A stretch of 64,000 nucleotides of DNA from Wielerella bovis (GTDB taxonomy: Bacteria > Pseudomonadota > Gammaproteobacteria > Burkholderiales > Neisseriaceae), in assembly GCF_022354465.1 (NCBI RefSeq), contig NZ_CP092361.1, positions 310,001-374,000 on the forward strand, in the 5' to 3' direction. The notes below the pieces were generated by a model. It saw only the letters and a program-made list of their open reading frames with translations, searched no databases and was not told the origin of the DNA. Positions 54,956 to 63,301 of this stretch are shown here, one piece after another. The stretch's first letter is position 1; each line of letters starts with the position of its first letter. Position numbers and translations under genes: made by a program.

Positions 54956-55172
54956 TTTCAGGCTGCCTTTCAACACAACAATTTTTTGTTGTGCCAGAAA
55001 CTTGTCTCCTCCCCCGTCCCAAACGGGGGAGGGCTAGGGTGGGGGCAATTGTGTGCAGCAAATAAATATTCTTGTAAATCAACGAACCACCCCCACCCTA
55101 ACCCTCCCCCGCCAGCGGGAGAGGGAACAGATTTCAGGCAATCCAACTATTTTTGTCGTGTATTGAAAGGCT
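54956..55172. repeat. Large inverted-repeat element with GC-rich arms (family B related)
   Basis: Outer ends TTTTCAGGCTGCCTTTCAAC continuing ACAACAATT and TTTTTGTCGTGTATTGAAAG continuing GCT are related to the family B ends. Inside, TCCTCCCCCGTCCCAAACGG and GGGAGGGCTAGGGTGGGGGC are mirrored by CCCCCACCCTAACCCTCCCC and GCCAGCGGGAGAGGGA, making a strong GC-rich hairpin unlike the surrounding DNA. No gene. Confidence 0.55.
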
Positions 55173-55352
55173 AAAACCTTTGCAAAAACTTTTCAGGCTG
55201 CCTGAAAAACTCAATACATCTTTGACATCATCTTCATTATCCAGTTTCCGTAGGTCGGGCATTCATGCCCGACACAATAGACCGTTATGATGTCGATGTC
55301 GGGCATAAATGCCTGACCTACAAATTGTCGCGTACTGTAAGGCTGCCTGAAA
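55173..55352. repeat. Repeat mosaic: family B end, gene-end fragment and CGGGCAT palindromes
   Basis: It contains TCAATACATCTTTGACATCA (55210-55229), a fragment of the end of the neighbouring gene; two copies of the GTAGGTCGGGCATTCATGCC / GATGTCGGGCATAAATGCCT type palindrome; and a terminal GTCGCGTACTGTAAGGCTGC followed by CTGAAA. No coding potential. Confidence 0.5.
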
Positions 55353-55356
55353 AATA

Positions 55357-56097
55357 TCAATGTATCTTCACATCATCTTCACTATCCAGCGCATCTGATT
55401 GGCTTAACAAATGATTTAACACATCAAAATTGGCGACCTTGCTCAATTCCACATACGCCGCGCCTTTTTGCAGCATACCGCCCGAATTGTTGTGCGTGTA
55501 AAAACGCAAAACGCCCCTGTCCACTTCAATCTCGCTTAATTGTTCAAACGGGAATTTTTTGTCTTTTACGCTAATCATGCGGTTGTTCAATTTGATTGCA
55601 CCAAAATTCAAGGTTTTGCCATCGTTAAACGCTTGGGTCATGGTGGGCAACATGGTATTGGCTTGATAATCCAACAAAATTTCAATCACTTCTTCCATAT
55701 CTACAAACGAAGACGGAATTTTGACGGTGTCATCTTTTTGCACCAAACGCACGCCAACGTGTCGCGCCGTGTTCACGCCATACATTTTTTCTTGAATGCG
55801 CGTGATGTACATCTGCATATTCGGTTTAAACGCAACGGTTTTTGTGCCGAGAAGCGATTGATAAATCAAGCCATTTTCGTAAATGTGCAAACGGGAACGC
55901 AAGCAACTCGCCAACATATACAAAGCGGGCGCGTACAGCAAAAACATGAAAATCCACATATGTGGATTTTTGTTTTCCAGCCAAGAATCAAACAACACCC
56001 ACACAGGCAAGGCAAAAATGGCAAACCAGAGTATCATCAAGCGTTTGGATTTGTGTGTGGTCAATCTGTGCTGACCGAATTGTCGGGGAGCGTTCAT
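55357..56097 (-). CDS. Membrane protein with PH-like domain, unknown function
   Basis: 246 residues. Two adjacent membrane spans near the N-terminus (LMILWFAIFALPVWVLF, MWIFMFLLYAPALYMLASCL), then about 165 soluble residues with alternating beta strands (LHIYENGLIYQSLLGTKTVA, INNR-type turn LNNRMISVKDKKFPFEQLSE), similar to DUF6585/PH-like proteins. Function unknown. Its last 30 codons are duplicated in decayed form at 56681-56785 and more briefly near 55210. Confidence 0.65.
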   Translation of the reverse strand: MNAPRQFGQHRLTTHKSKRLMILWFAIFALPVWVLFDSWLENKNPHMWIFMFLLYAPALYMLASCLRSRLHIYENGLIYQSLLGTKTVAFKPNMQMYITRIQEKMYGVNTARHVGVRLVQKDDTVKIPSSFVDMEEVIEILLDYQANTMLPTMTQAFNDGKTLNFGAIKLNNRMISVKDKKFPFEQLSEIEVDRGVLRFYTHNNSGGMLQKGAAYVELSKVANFDVLNHLLSQSDALDSEDDVKIH

Positions 56098-56177
56098 AAA
56101 AAAAATCCTGTAAAAAAAAGTAAAATTGTGAAAAGGACGCTATTCTACCCTCCCTGTAACAAAGTAAACAAGTTTAT

Positions 56178-56339
56178 TTTTCAGGCAGCCTTACAGTACA
56201 CGACCATTTTTCCAATCACGAAAATGTAGGGTGCGCCGTGCGCATTAAGTGGCTGAATAATTTAAATATTGTGGTAAATTTGGTGCGCACAGCGCACCCT
56301 ACTGTTATTTTTATCATATACTGCAAGGCAGCCTGAAAA
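56178..56339. repeat. DUS-ended inverted-repeat element (family B), copy with GTAGGGTGCGC interior
   Basis: Left end TTTCAGGCAGCCTTACAGTA continuing CACGACCAT; right end ATATACTGCAAGGCAGCCTG. The interior palindrome GTAGGGTGCGCCGTGCGCAT ... TTGGTGCGCACAGCGCACCC continuing TAC differs from the CGGGCAT interior of other copies. Confidence 0.6.
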
Positions 56340-56357
56340 TTTCAAAAGGATAAAATC

Positions 56358-56540
56358 ATGAAAAAAATTCTGGGTATATTCATTGTTTTTATCGCAGGCG
56401 TGATGATTTTAACGGCTTGCGCTCAAAAAGCCTTTTATTATCCCGACCATGAAGATTATGGCTCGCACACGCAGTTCAATCGCATACATTCAAGTGGATG
56501 TTTTAATGTGAAATATTTTATTTCAGGCGGCCTGAAATAA
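56358..56540 (+). pseudogene. Truncated lipoprotein gene, probably of an alpha/beta-hydrolase type
   Basis: 60 residues. Good ribosome site (AAAGGA) and lipoprotein signal with lipobox LTAC, then AQKAFYYPDHEDYGSHTQF. Lipoproteins starting C-x-x-x-FYYP-x-x-x-DYG are usually alpha/beta hydrolases of about 300 residues. Here the frame runs after about 45 codons into unrelated DNA and an uptake sequence (SGGLK-stop). Likely a 5' remnant; the family assignment is tentative. Confidence 0.45.
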
Positions 56541-56622
56541 AAAAGTTGGGTAAAAACTCAACTTTGTTTTTTTAATCATTTACGGTCAATGAATTTTACC
56601 ATTACAACGCGTGGGCAACGAG

Positions 56623-56686
56623 TTTCCGTAGGTCGGGCATTCATGCCCGACCTGCAAATTGTCGTGTTTGAAAGGCAGCCTGAAAA
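56623..56686. repeat. Family B half-element with CGGGCAT palindrome
   Basis: TTTCCGTAGGTCGGGCATTC continuing ATGCCCGACCTGC, then AATTGTCGTGTTTGAAAGGC continuing AGCCTGAAA. Only the right terminal repeat is present. Confidence 0.5.
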
Positions 56687-56785
56687 ATATTCAATACATC
56701 TTCAACATCATCTTCACTATCCAGCGCATCTGAATGACTTAACAAATGATTTAACACATCAAAATTGGCGACCTTGCTCAATTCC
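56681..56785 (-). pseudogene. Duplicated 3' fragment of the PH-like membrane protein gene
   Basis: About 100 bp nearly identical to 55346-55450. On the minus strand it still reads ELSKVANFDVLNHLLS, then DALDSEDDVEDVLNIF, matching the end of the gene at 55357-56097. The same CGGGCAT repeat and uptake sequence flank both copies, so the duplication probably involved these repeats. Confidence 0.75.
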
Positions 56786-56831
56786 TTCACTATAATAAAC
56801 CCATTTTCATTCAAAATTTTGGAACCACATT

Positions 56832-57773
56832 ATGAAATTCTGTGTCATTCTCCCTGTTTATAATGCCGAAACATACTTATTAGATTGTCTACAATCTTTA
56901 AGTAATCAAACATTTATGGATTTCTGCATCGTTGCTGTTAATGACGGTTCAACGGATACAAGTGGCGAAATTTTGGAACGCTATGCACGGCATGAAAAAC
57001 GTTTGCGCGTGTATCATCGAGCCGAAAATGGTGGAGAAGCTGCTGCAGTTAATACTGCTATGGATATTACTCGGTTGATGCATGTAGATTATGTCGCCCG
57101 CATGGATGCAGATGATATTTGTCTAGAAACACGTTTTGAGGAACAAATTGAGTATTTAGATAAGCATCCAGATATTACCGTATTGGGAACAGCGATGTAT
57201 CTTTATAAAAATTTCGGGGAAGGGAGCGAAATTGCCACACCACCTGCTGATGATGCAGATATCAAAGTTCGCTTATTTCATGCGGCGGGTAATTTATATA
57301 ACCCTACAACCATGTGGCGACACGATTGGTTTGTCCAACACCAGATTCATTATACAGAAAGCATGCGTGTAGCAGGCGATTTTGATATGTGGATACAATG
57401 TGCATTGCAAGGCGCAAAGTTTGCTAATTTACAAAAACCATTACTACATTACCGCATTCACGCATCACAACTGACTGCACAAAACACCGATGCCCTGAAT
57501 ACCGCAGTGCAAATTTCATTGCAAAAACTGGTTGCCCGATTATTTCCCAATCTGACAGAAAAAGAGGTTGGTGATTTGACCGCAATTTGCCATGGTTTTG
57601 GAAATTACACTTTATCTTTGGAACAAGCCAAGCATGGCATTGCAATAGCACAGCGTGTTCAATCAGAAACCCAAACTATATTGGGCGAAAATCGTGCCAG
57701 TCTATTGGCGTATTTATTACACAGGGCAACAATATGGCAAAACTTGTTACCTAAAAATTCATTTTCAGGCTGA
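56832..57773 (+). CDS. Glycosyltransferase family 2
   Basis: 313 residues, soluble or peripherally membrane-bound. GT-A fold: MKFCVILPVYNAETYLLDCL, VAVNDGSTDTSGEILERYAR, and the metal-binding DxD as ARMDADDICLETRFEEQIEY (about residue 95), then a catalytic-region WRHDWFVQHQIHYTESMRVA with GDFDMW. Probable role in surface polysaccharide or LOS synthesis; it lies upstream of the capsule export genes but is separated by a 475-bp repeat region. The C-terminus ends within an uptake-sequence remnant (FSG-stop). Confidence 0.82.
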   Translation: MKFCVILPVYNAETYLLDCLQSLSNQTFMDFCIVAVNDGSTDTSGEILERYARHEKRLRVYHRAENGGEAAAVNTAMDITRLMHVDYVARMDADDICLETRFEEQIEYLDKHPDITVLGTAMYLYKNFGEGSEIATPPADDADIKVRLFHAAGNLYNPTTMWRHDWFVQHQIHYTESMRVAGDFDMWIQCALQGAKFANLQKPLLHYRIHASQLTAQNTDALNTAVQISLQKLVARLFPNLTEKEVGDLTAICHGFGNYTLSLEQAKHGIAIAQRVQSETQTILGENRASLLAYLLHRATIWQNLLPKNSFSG

Positions 57774-58248
57774 AATCTTTGCAAAACTCAAATCACAGAC
57801 CAGATTCTTGAATCCAATATTTTTCATATTTAACAAATATTTATTTTGATTTATAGTCGGTTTAAATAAAAATTTAAGACAAGGCGACAGCGACCGCTGT
57901 GTACAAGTATAGTCGTTTCAAATACAAATAGTACAGCGTTGCCAACGCTCTTATGTACTAGATGTACACAGCGGTCGTTGTCGCCTTGTCCTATTTTAAT
58001 TTGAAACGACTATGAGTACATAAGGAAGCTGGCAATGCGGTATTATTTTTTTAACCGACTATAACACGTTGGATACGAACATCCAACCCAACTGATTTTC
58101 AGGTAGTCTGATATAGGTTTTGCAAAGGTTTCAGCCTGAAAATACTACAGCTCATATTTTCAGGTTGCCTTTTTGCATACCCTAGCTTTCAGGCTGCTAT
58201 TAAAACTGCTAGAATAGGACGATTTTATTTTTGCGCACAAAGTTTGTT
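57774..58248. other. Repeat-filled gap between the glycosyltransferase and ctrA
   Basis: No gene. It contains a variant of the CAGATTCTTGAATC repeat at about 57799, the nested Correia-like pair at 57852-58063, and partial uptake sequences at about 58095, 58130, 58158 and 58188. The ctrA promoter must lie within the last 180 bp; I could not assign it. Confidence 0.45.
57852..58063. mobile_element. Correia-like element interrupted by a second Correia-like element
   Basis: Outer left part 57852-57907: TATAGTCGGTTTAAATAAAA, then ACAAGGCGACAGCGACCGCT and GTGTACAAG. Inner complete element 57908-58013: TATAGTCGTTTCAAATACAA ... TTAATTTGAAACGACTAT. Outer right part 58014-58063: AGTACATAAGGAAGCTGGCA, ATGCGGTATTA, TTTTAACCGACTATA. 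Joining the outer parts restores a normal core of the type GTGTACA..AGTACATAAG. Confidence 0.8.
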
Positions 58249-59451
58249 ATGAAACATTCAACATTTTCCCATTTGCGTTTGCCTATTTGCGTTTTATTGG
58301 CAACCAGTGTGCTTTCAGGCTGCCCTACTTTACCGAGTTCAGGTCCCAGTTTGAAAACAGTTAGTGCAATGCCTACGCAACCTGCGGTAGAACCGCAACC
58401 TGAAGCCGAGTTACCCAAAGTGGAAATTATTGATTTGAATGATGCGGTTTCCATGCGTTTGGCACAAGCGAATGCGCCACAATCTTTGACGGATTTGGCA
58501 GGTGGTCGCGCGAATAATCCTGATGCGATTGGCATGGGTGATGTGTTGGAAATTACCTTGTGGGAATCGCCGCCAGCGGTGTTATTTGGTGGCGCAATCA
58601 ATTCTATGGGCGCAGGTTCGGCGCAAACCGTTAAATTACCTGAACAAATGGTTGGTGCAAATGGTACGGTGTCTGTTCCATTTTTAGGCAGCCTGAATGT
58701 GCGCGGTAAAACACCAGAACAGGTGCAACAACAAATTATTGCGGGTCTGCGCCGCAAAGCCAATCAGCCACAGGCTTTGGTGCGTGTGGTGCAAAATAAT
58801 TCTGCCAATGCAACTGTGATTCGTGCAGGGAAAAGTGTGCGTATGCCACTGACTTCGCATCGTGAACGTGTGTTGGATGCGGTGGCAGCGGTGGGGGGCG
58901 TGGAAAGCGGTGTGCAAGATATTTCTTTGCAACTGACGCGCGGTAATCAAGTGCGAACCGTTGCGCTGGAACGCATCACAGCCGAACCTGAACAAAATAT
59001 TGTGTTGCGTTCGGGCGATGTGCTGACCATGCAATCCAATCCATTGAGTTTTACTGCGTTGGGCGCAGTCAGCAAAAATCAAACGGTTAATTTCGCCGCA
59101 AAAGGTATGAATTTGAGTGAGGCTTTGGGTACGGTAGGTGGCTTGCTTGACCGCCGTTCTGATGCGCGTGGGGTGTTTGTGTTTCGCTATCAACCGTTGA
59201 ATAGTTTGTCTGCCGATGAGCAAATCACTTGGCGCAATCAAGGTTATGTTGACCACATGAGCATTCCTGTAGTGTATCGTATCAATTTAATGGAGCCACA
59301 TTCGCTGTTTTGGTTGCAACGTTTTGCGATGCAAGATAAAGATGTGATTTATGTTGCTAACGCGCCAGCATCTGAATTGCAGAAATTCCTGCAATTATTG
59401 TTCTCGCCTGTGGTTAGCGGTGTCAATAGTATTGAAAGTTTAACTAATTAA
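58249..59451 (+). CDS. ctrA: Capsule polysaccharide export outer-membrane lipoprotein CtrA
   Basis: 400 residues from the ATG at 58249. Wza/KpsD-type export channel of the ABC-dependent capsule pathway. Signal peptide with lipobox LSGC (Cys about 25). The polysaccharide-export domain begins IGMGDVLEITLWESPPAVLF (about 105), followed by SLBB-type domains (GTVSVPFLGSLNVRGKTPEQ, then IRAGKSVRMPLTSHRERVLD and FTALGAVSKNQTVNF). First gene of ctrABCD. An uptake sequence encodes LGSLN. Confidence 0.9.
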   Translation: MKHSTFSHLRLPICVLLATSVLSGCPTLPSSGPSLKTVSAMPTQPAVEPQPEAELPKVEIIDLNDAVSMRLAQANAPQSLTDLAGGRANNPDAIGMGDVLEITLWESPPAVLFGGAINSMGAGSAQTVKLPEQMVGANGTVSVPFLGSLNVRGKTPEQVQQQIIAGLRRKANQPQALVRVVQNNSANATVIRAGKSVRMPLTSHRERVLDAVAAVGGVESGVQDISLQLTRGNQVRTVALERITAEPEQNIVLRSGDVLTMQSNPLSFTALGAVSKNQTVNFAAKGMNLSEALGTVGGLLDRRSDARGVFVFRYQPLNSLSADEQITWRNQGYVDHMSIPVVYRINLMEPHSLFWLQRFAMQDKDVIYVANAPASELQKFLQLLFSPVVSGVNSIESLTN

Positions 59452-59455
59452 TTAT

Positions 59456-59503
59456 AAAAGGCAGCCTGAAAGATAAAAACAGGTTTTCAGGCTGCCTTAT
59501 TTT
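59456..59503 (+). terminator. DUS hairpin between ctrA and ctrB
   Basis: AAAAGGCAGCCTGAAAGAT and CAGGTTTTCAGGCTGCCTT, followed by ATTTT. It sits inside the capsule operon, so it may reduce transcription of ctrBCD relative to ctrA. Confidence 0.55.
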
Positions 59504-59570
59504 AAATTAAGTATGATTTAAGGCAGCCTGAAACTTGTTTATGGGCTGGTAATTAAAGGAAACCCAGCAA

Positions 59571-60776
59571 ATGTCTGAGCCACAAGAAAATCAACAACCT
59601 CAAGCACAGCCTGAAAATGCGGTGGAATTGCCTAAAATTCTGCCTGCTCCTGTGCCTGAACCTGCATCGTCAGTCAGAATGAAAAAACGAAAACCATTTA
59701 ATTGGTTATTGTGGATTTGTGTGATTTTGCCGACCATCACTTCGGGCGTATATTTTGGCATGATTGCATCTGACCAGTATGTGTCAGAATCCAGTTTCAT
59801 TATCCGTTCAGCAAGCAAGCATAACAGCGCGGTGGGTTTGGAGGCGTTGTTCCAAAATGTTGGTATGTCGCGTTCGCAAGATGATACTTATGCGGTGCAA
59901 GAATATATGCGTTCGCGTACAGCATTAGATGAATTGAATAAAACCATTCCAGTGCGTTCTTGGTACGAACAAAAAGGCGATGTATTCAGTCGTTTTAATG
60001 GTTTCGGTTGGGAAGATTCGGAAGAAGCGTTTTATCAATATTATCGCAAAAAATTGAGCGCAAATTTGGATACCGTTTCAGGCATTACCACTTTGCGTGT
60101 ACAATCCTTTTCTGCAGATGAATCGCATAAAATCAATGCGTTATTGTTGGAAAAAGGCGAAGATTTGATTAACCAAATCAATGACCGTGCGCGTAAAGAT
60201 ACGGTGGCTTTTTCGGAGCAAGCTGTTGAAATTGCGCAAGAAAAGGTACGCAATGCTGCTGATGCATTGATGCAATTTCGTGTTGCCAATGGCGTGTTGG
60301 ATTTGAAAGAACAATCAGGCATGCAAATGGCATTGATTTCTAAATTGCAAGATGAGCTGATTTCTATTCAAACGCAATTAGACCAAGTGCGTTCGGTTAC
60401 GCCTGATAACCCACAAATTTCAGGATTGGAAACACGCGAAAAAAGTTTGTTGAGAGAAATTGCGCGGCAATCTCAAATGATGACGGGGGCGACTGGTAAG
60501 TCCATTGCTAATAAAGCAGCGGAATATCAAAGACTTGCCTTGGATAATGAATTGGCAGAAAAACAATTAACGGTTGCGATTAGTTCATTGGAAAGTGCGA
60601 AAGCGGAAGCAGACCGTCAACAGTTGTATTTGGAAGTGGTGTCGCAACCCAGTAAACCTGATATGGCGCAACTGCCTAATCGTTTGTATAACATTGTTGC
60701 CACATTTATCATTGGTTTTATGATTTATGGTATTTTGAGCTTGATGGCAGCAAGCGTCCGCGAACATAAAAATTAA
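59571..60776 (+). CDS. ctrB: Capsule export inner-membrane protein CtrB
   Basis: 401 residues, KpsE/PCP-type adaptor. A Pro/Gln-rich cytoplasmic head, one span (about 48-67: NWLLWICVILPTITSGVYFG), a long periplasmic coiled-coil region (about 200-350), and a second span at the C-terminus (YNIVATFIIGFMIYGILSLM). The conserved SKPDMAQLPNRLY before the last span is typical of the family. Ribosome site AAAGGAAA. ctrC starts one base after its stop. Confidence 0.9.
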   Translation: MSEPQENQQPQAQPENAVELPKILPAPVPEPASSVRMKKRKPFNWLLWICVILPTITSGVYFGMIASDQYVSESSFIIRSASKHNSAVGLEALFQNVGMSRSQDDTYAVQEYMRSRTALDELNKTIPVRSWYEQKGDVFSRFNGFGWEDSEEAFYQYYRKKLSANLDTVSGITTLRVQSFSADESHKINALLLEKGEDLINQINDRARKDTVAFSEQAVEIAQEKVRNAADALMQFRVANGVLDLKEQSGMQMALISKLQDELISIQTQLDQVRSVTPDNPQISGLETREKSLLREIARQSQMMTGATGKSIANKAAEYQRLALDNELAEKQLTVAISSLESAKAEADRQQLYLEVVSQPSKPDMAQLPNRLYNIVATFIIGFMIYGILSLMAASVREHKN

Positions 60777-60777
60777 T

Positions 60778-61932
60778 ATGAAAAATTCGCCATCTCCTTT
60801 ATTTGGCGATGCGTTGTTGAATAAAAAAGACCAAATTTGCATGAAAATTACATTGTTTTTTTTGTGGTTATGTCGGTTTTTATTCAAAAGGCAGCCTGAA
60901 AAAACGGTGCAAAAGCCCAAGCATGCGGTAAAGGCGGTTGTTCTGCCCAAGCCAATGCCGACGCAGTCACCTAGTGAAACGCGACAATTTAAATATGCAA
61001 CAGGTTCTACGAGCAAAATCACGCATCTAGATAACTGGGGCATGAGAATGGCTTTATGGCTGATTTGGTTGAAAACTTTATTCAAAAGGCAGCCTGAAAA
61101 CCATTATATATCGAATCAACACATGGAAAATCCAATCAAAAATTTGCACAAAACCACTTTTTGGCAGTCACTGATGATACAAAAACGAGTCATCGGTGCA
61201 TTGCTTATGCGTGAAATTATTACGCGTTATGGTCGTGCAAATATTGGATTTTTATGGCTGTTTGTTGAGCCATTAATCATGACTATGCTGATTGTATTGA
61301 TGTGGAAATTTGTGCGTGCGCATCATTTTTCATCATTGAATATTGTGGCATTTATTTTGACAGGGTATCCGATGGTGATGATGTGGCGCAATGCTTCTAA
61401 TCGAGCGATTGGTGCTATTACGGGCAATCAAAGTTTGTTGTATCATCGCAATGTGCGTGTACTGGATACTTTGATTTCGCGTATGTTATTAGAAGTCGCA
61501 GGAGCAACCATTGCGCAAATTGGTATTATGACGGTACTGGTTCTAATTGGTTGGATGCCTGCGCCCGATGACTTATTTTATATGTTGTTGGCATGGTTGA
61601 TGATGGCCGTTTTTGCCTTTGGTTTGGGTATGGTGATTTGTGCCATTGCTTATCGTTTTGAAGTGTTTGGTAAAATTTGGGGAACATTAAGTTTTGTCAT
61701 GATGCCATTATCAGGTGTATTCTTCTTTGTTCATTCTTTGCCACAGCAAGCACAAGAAATTATGTTGAAATTACCAATGGTGCATGGTACAGAAATGTTC
61801 CGTCATGGTTATTTTGGTGTCGCAGCAATCACTTATGAAAATCCAACATATTTAATATTGTGTAATTTATTCCTACTTTGGTTAGGCTTGGTAATGATAA
61901 AACAGGTCAGCAAAGGAGTGGAGGCATCATGA
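60778..61932 (+). CDS. ctrC: Capsule export ABC permease CtrC with long N-terminal extension
   Basis: 384 residues from the ATG at 60778. The ABC-2 permease itself corresponds to the last 269, beginning at an internal ATG at 61123 ([20 protein letters not shown]) with [20 protein letters not shown] and six spans; CtrC of Neisseria is about 265 residues. The 115 extra residues hold two similar segments, [17 protein letters not shown] and [18 protein letters not shown], each ending in an uptake sequence read as RQPE. The frame is open without a stop from ctrB onward. Either the real start is 61123 and the rest is a separate leader, or CtrC here is extended. Confidence 0.85.
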   Translation: MKNSPSPLFGDALLNKKDQICMKITLFFLWLCRFLFKRQPEKTVQKPKHAVKAVVLPKPMPTQSPSETRQFKYATGSTSKITHLDNWGMRMALWLIWLKTLFKRQPENHYISNQHMENPIKNLHKTTFWQSLMIQKRVIGALLMREIITRYGRANIGFLWLFVEPLIMTMLIVLMWKFVRAHHFSSLNIVAFILTGYPMVMMWRNASNRAIGAITGNQSLLYHRNVRVLDTLISRMLLEVAGATIAQIGIMTVLVLIGWMPAPDDLFYMLLAWLMMAVFAFGLGMVICAIAYRFEVFGKIWGTLSFVMMPLSGVFFFVHSLPQQAQEIMLKLPMVHGTEMFRHGYFGVAAITYENPTYLILCNLFLLWLGLVMIKQVSKGVEAS

Positions 61933-62579
61933 TTCAAGTTGACCATGTAAGCAAACGCTATCAAACTCGACAAGGCTGGAAATGGGTGTTAGATGATATT
62001 AATTTCACACTCCATAAAGGCGAAAAAATCGGTATTTTGGGACGAAATGGTGCAGGGAAATCTACTCTAATTCGCCTGATTAGTGGTGTAGAAGAACCTA
62101 CCGAAGGAGAAATTCGCCGCAGCATGAGCATTTCTTGGCCATTGGCATTTTCTGGCGCATTTCAAGGCAGTTTAACAGGCATGGATAATTTGCGTTTCAT
62201 TTGCCGTATTTACGATGTGGATATGGATTATATGCGCGATTTTACTGAAGAATTTTCCGAATTAGGGCATTATCTCAATGAGCCTGTGAAACGCTATTCA
62301 TCAGGTATGAAGGCAAGATTAGCTTTTGCTCTATCTTTGGCAGTTGAGTTTGACTGTTACCTGATTGACGAAGTCATTGCAGTAGGCGATTCACGTTTCT
62401 CAGCCAAATGCCGCTATGAATTATTTGAACGGCGCAAAGACCGTTCCATTATTTTGGTTTCGCACAGCCATCATGCCATGAAAGAATATTGCGACAACGC
62501 CATGGTTTTGGATGCAGGTAAAATGTACCAATTTGAAAATATGGACGATGCTTACGCGTTTTATCATGCAAAACTTTAA
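61929..62579 (+). CDS. ctrD: Capsule export ABC transporter ATPase CtrD
   Basis: 216 residues from the ATG at 61929, which overlaps the ctrC stop by four bases (ATGA). Powers capsule export with CtrC. Walker [17 protein letters not shown] (about residue 38), signature [16 protein letters not shown] (about 130), Walker [13 protein letters not shown] and the switch His in [13 protein letters not shown]. Length as in KpsT. An earlier in-frame start at 61878 is inside ctrC and unlikely. Confidence 0.94.
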   Translation: MIQVDHVSKRYQTRQGWKWVLDDINFTLHKGEKIGILGRNGAGKSTLIRLISGVEEPTEGEIRRSMSISWPLAFSGAFQGSLTGMDNLRFICRIYDVDMDYMRDFTEEFSELGHYLNEPVKRYSSGMKARLAFALSLAVEFDCYLIDEVIAVGDSRFSAKCRYELFERRKDRSIILVSHSHHAMKEYCDNAMVLDAGKMYQFENMDDAYAFYHAKL

Positions 62580-62581
62580 TT

Positions 62582-62638
62582 AAAGGCAGCCTGAAAACTA
62601 TTTTAATTTCAAAATGTTTTTCAGGCTGCCTATTTATT
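62582..62638 (+). terminator. DUS inverted-repeat terminator after ctrD
   Basis: AAAGGCAGCCTGAAAACTAT and AATGTTTTTCAGGCTGCCTA flank a loop of about 15 nt. It closes the capsule export operon. Confidence 0.65.
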
Positions 62639-62650
62639 TTTTGGATAAAT

Positions 62651-63067
62651 ATGCAATTAGAAAAAATAGCTGAACACGATGGTCAACTCAAAAACTTAAT
62701 TGCTTGCGCACGCTATTGGAAAAAATTGGATAGTGCGGTAAAGCAGTTAATACCACATAATCTACATCCCCATTTTCAGGTTGTTTGTATAGAAAATAAT
62801 GACCTTGTTCTACATGTTAGCGCACCTATGGCAGCGACACGCTTGAAAATGTTACTACCAGCATTATTACCACGTTTGCAGGCAATCGATACAAGTATCC
62901 AAGCAATTCGGATAAAAGTTCGCCCCAAAAATCAAGAAAGTAAACGTACAAAAAACTTCCATATCAGTCAGCAAGCATTAGATTATTTTGAGCAAACTGC
63001 CAAGCAATTAGCACATCATCCTCAATTAGCTGATGCTATGCAAAAACTGGTAGAACACAATCGTTAA
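62651..63067 (+). CDS. DUF721 (DciA-like) protein
   Basis: 138 residues. The first 95 match the DUF721 fold (KLDSAVKQLIPHNLHPHF, VVCIENNDLVLHVSAPMAAT, RLKMLLPALLPRLQAIDTSI, IRIKVRPKN). DUF721 includes DciA, the ancestral replicative-helicase loader of bacteria without DnaC. The C-terminal 40 residues are helical. Assignment as the functional loader is inferred from family only. No obvious Shine-Dalgarno (TTTTTTGGATAAATATG). It lies after the capsule operon terminator. Confidence 0.7.
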   Translation: MQLEKIAEHDGQLKNLIACARYWKKLDSAVKQLIPHNLHPHFQVVCIENNDLVLHVSAPMAATRLKMLLPALLPRLQAIDTSIQAIRIKVRPKNQESKRTKNFHISQQALDYFEQTAKQLAHHPQLADAMQKLVEHNR

Positions 63068-63070
63068 ATC

Positions 63071-63173
63071 ATAGTTAGTTGAAATAAACACAGACAAGGC
63101 GACAGTGACTACTGTCCACCCAGAACAATAGGGAGTTAGTAACGCTGTATTATTTTTATTTTAACTAACTATA
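63071..63173. mobile_element. Correia-like miniature element abutting the azurin promoter
   Basis: Ends ATAGTTAGTTGAAATAAA and TTTATTTTAACTAACTAT; core ACAAGGCGACAGTGACTACT, AATAGGGAGTTAGTAACGCT, GTATTA. Its right end stops two bases before an FNR box. Confidence 0.65.
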
Positions 63174-63174
63174 A

Positions 63175-63215
63175 TTGATATATATCAATGTTAAACTAGT
63201 AAATGTGCGCATAAT
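63175..63215 (+). promoter_or_regulatory. FNR-dependent class II promoter of the azurin gene
   Basis: A perfect FNR box TTGATATATATCAA at 63175-63188 and a -10 element CATAAT at 63210-63215, centres 31 bp apart, the class II spacing. Predicted start near 63223, giving a leader of about 80 nt. Inference: expression rises at low oxygen. Confidence 0.75.
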
Positions 63216-63301
63216 TACGAATTTGCTTAAAGACAAATGGAGTGGTATATACTTTAAGTGAAAGATAATTTTAATTATTGGATAATTATTAAGGAAACAA
63301 A

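Noticed and set aside
54819..55082. Minus-strand frame of 87 codons in the GC-rich repeat.
   Set aside because: It lies across a repeat element and the end of trhP, with no domain or ribosome site.
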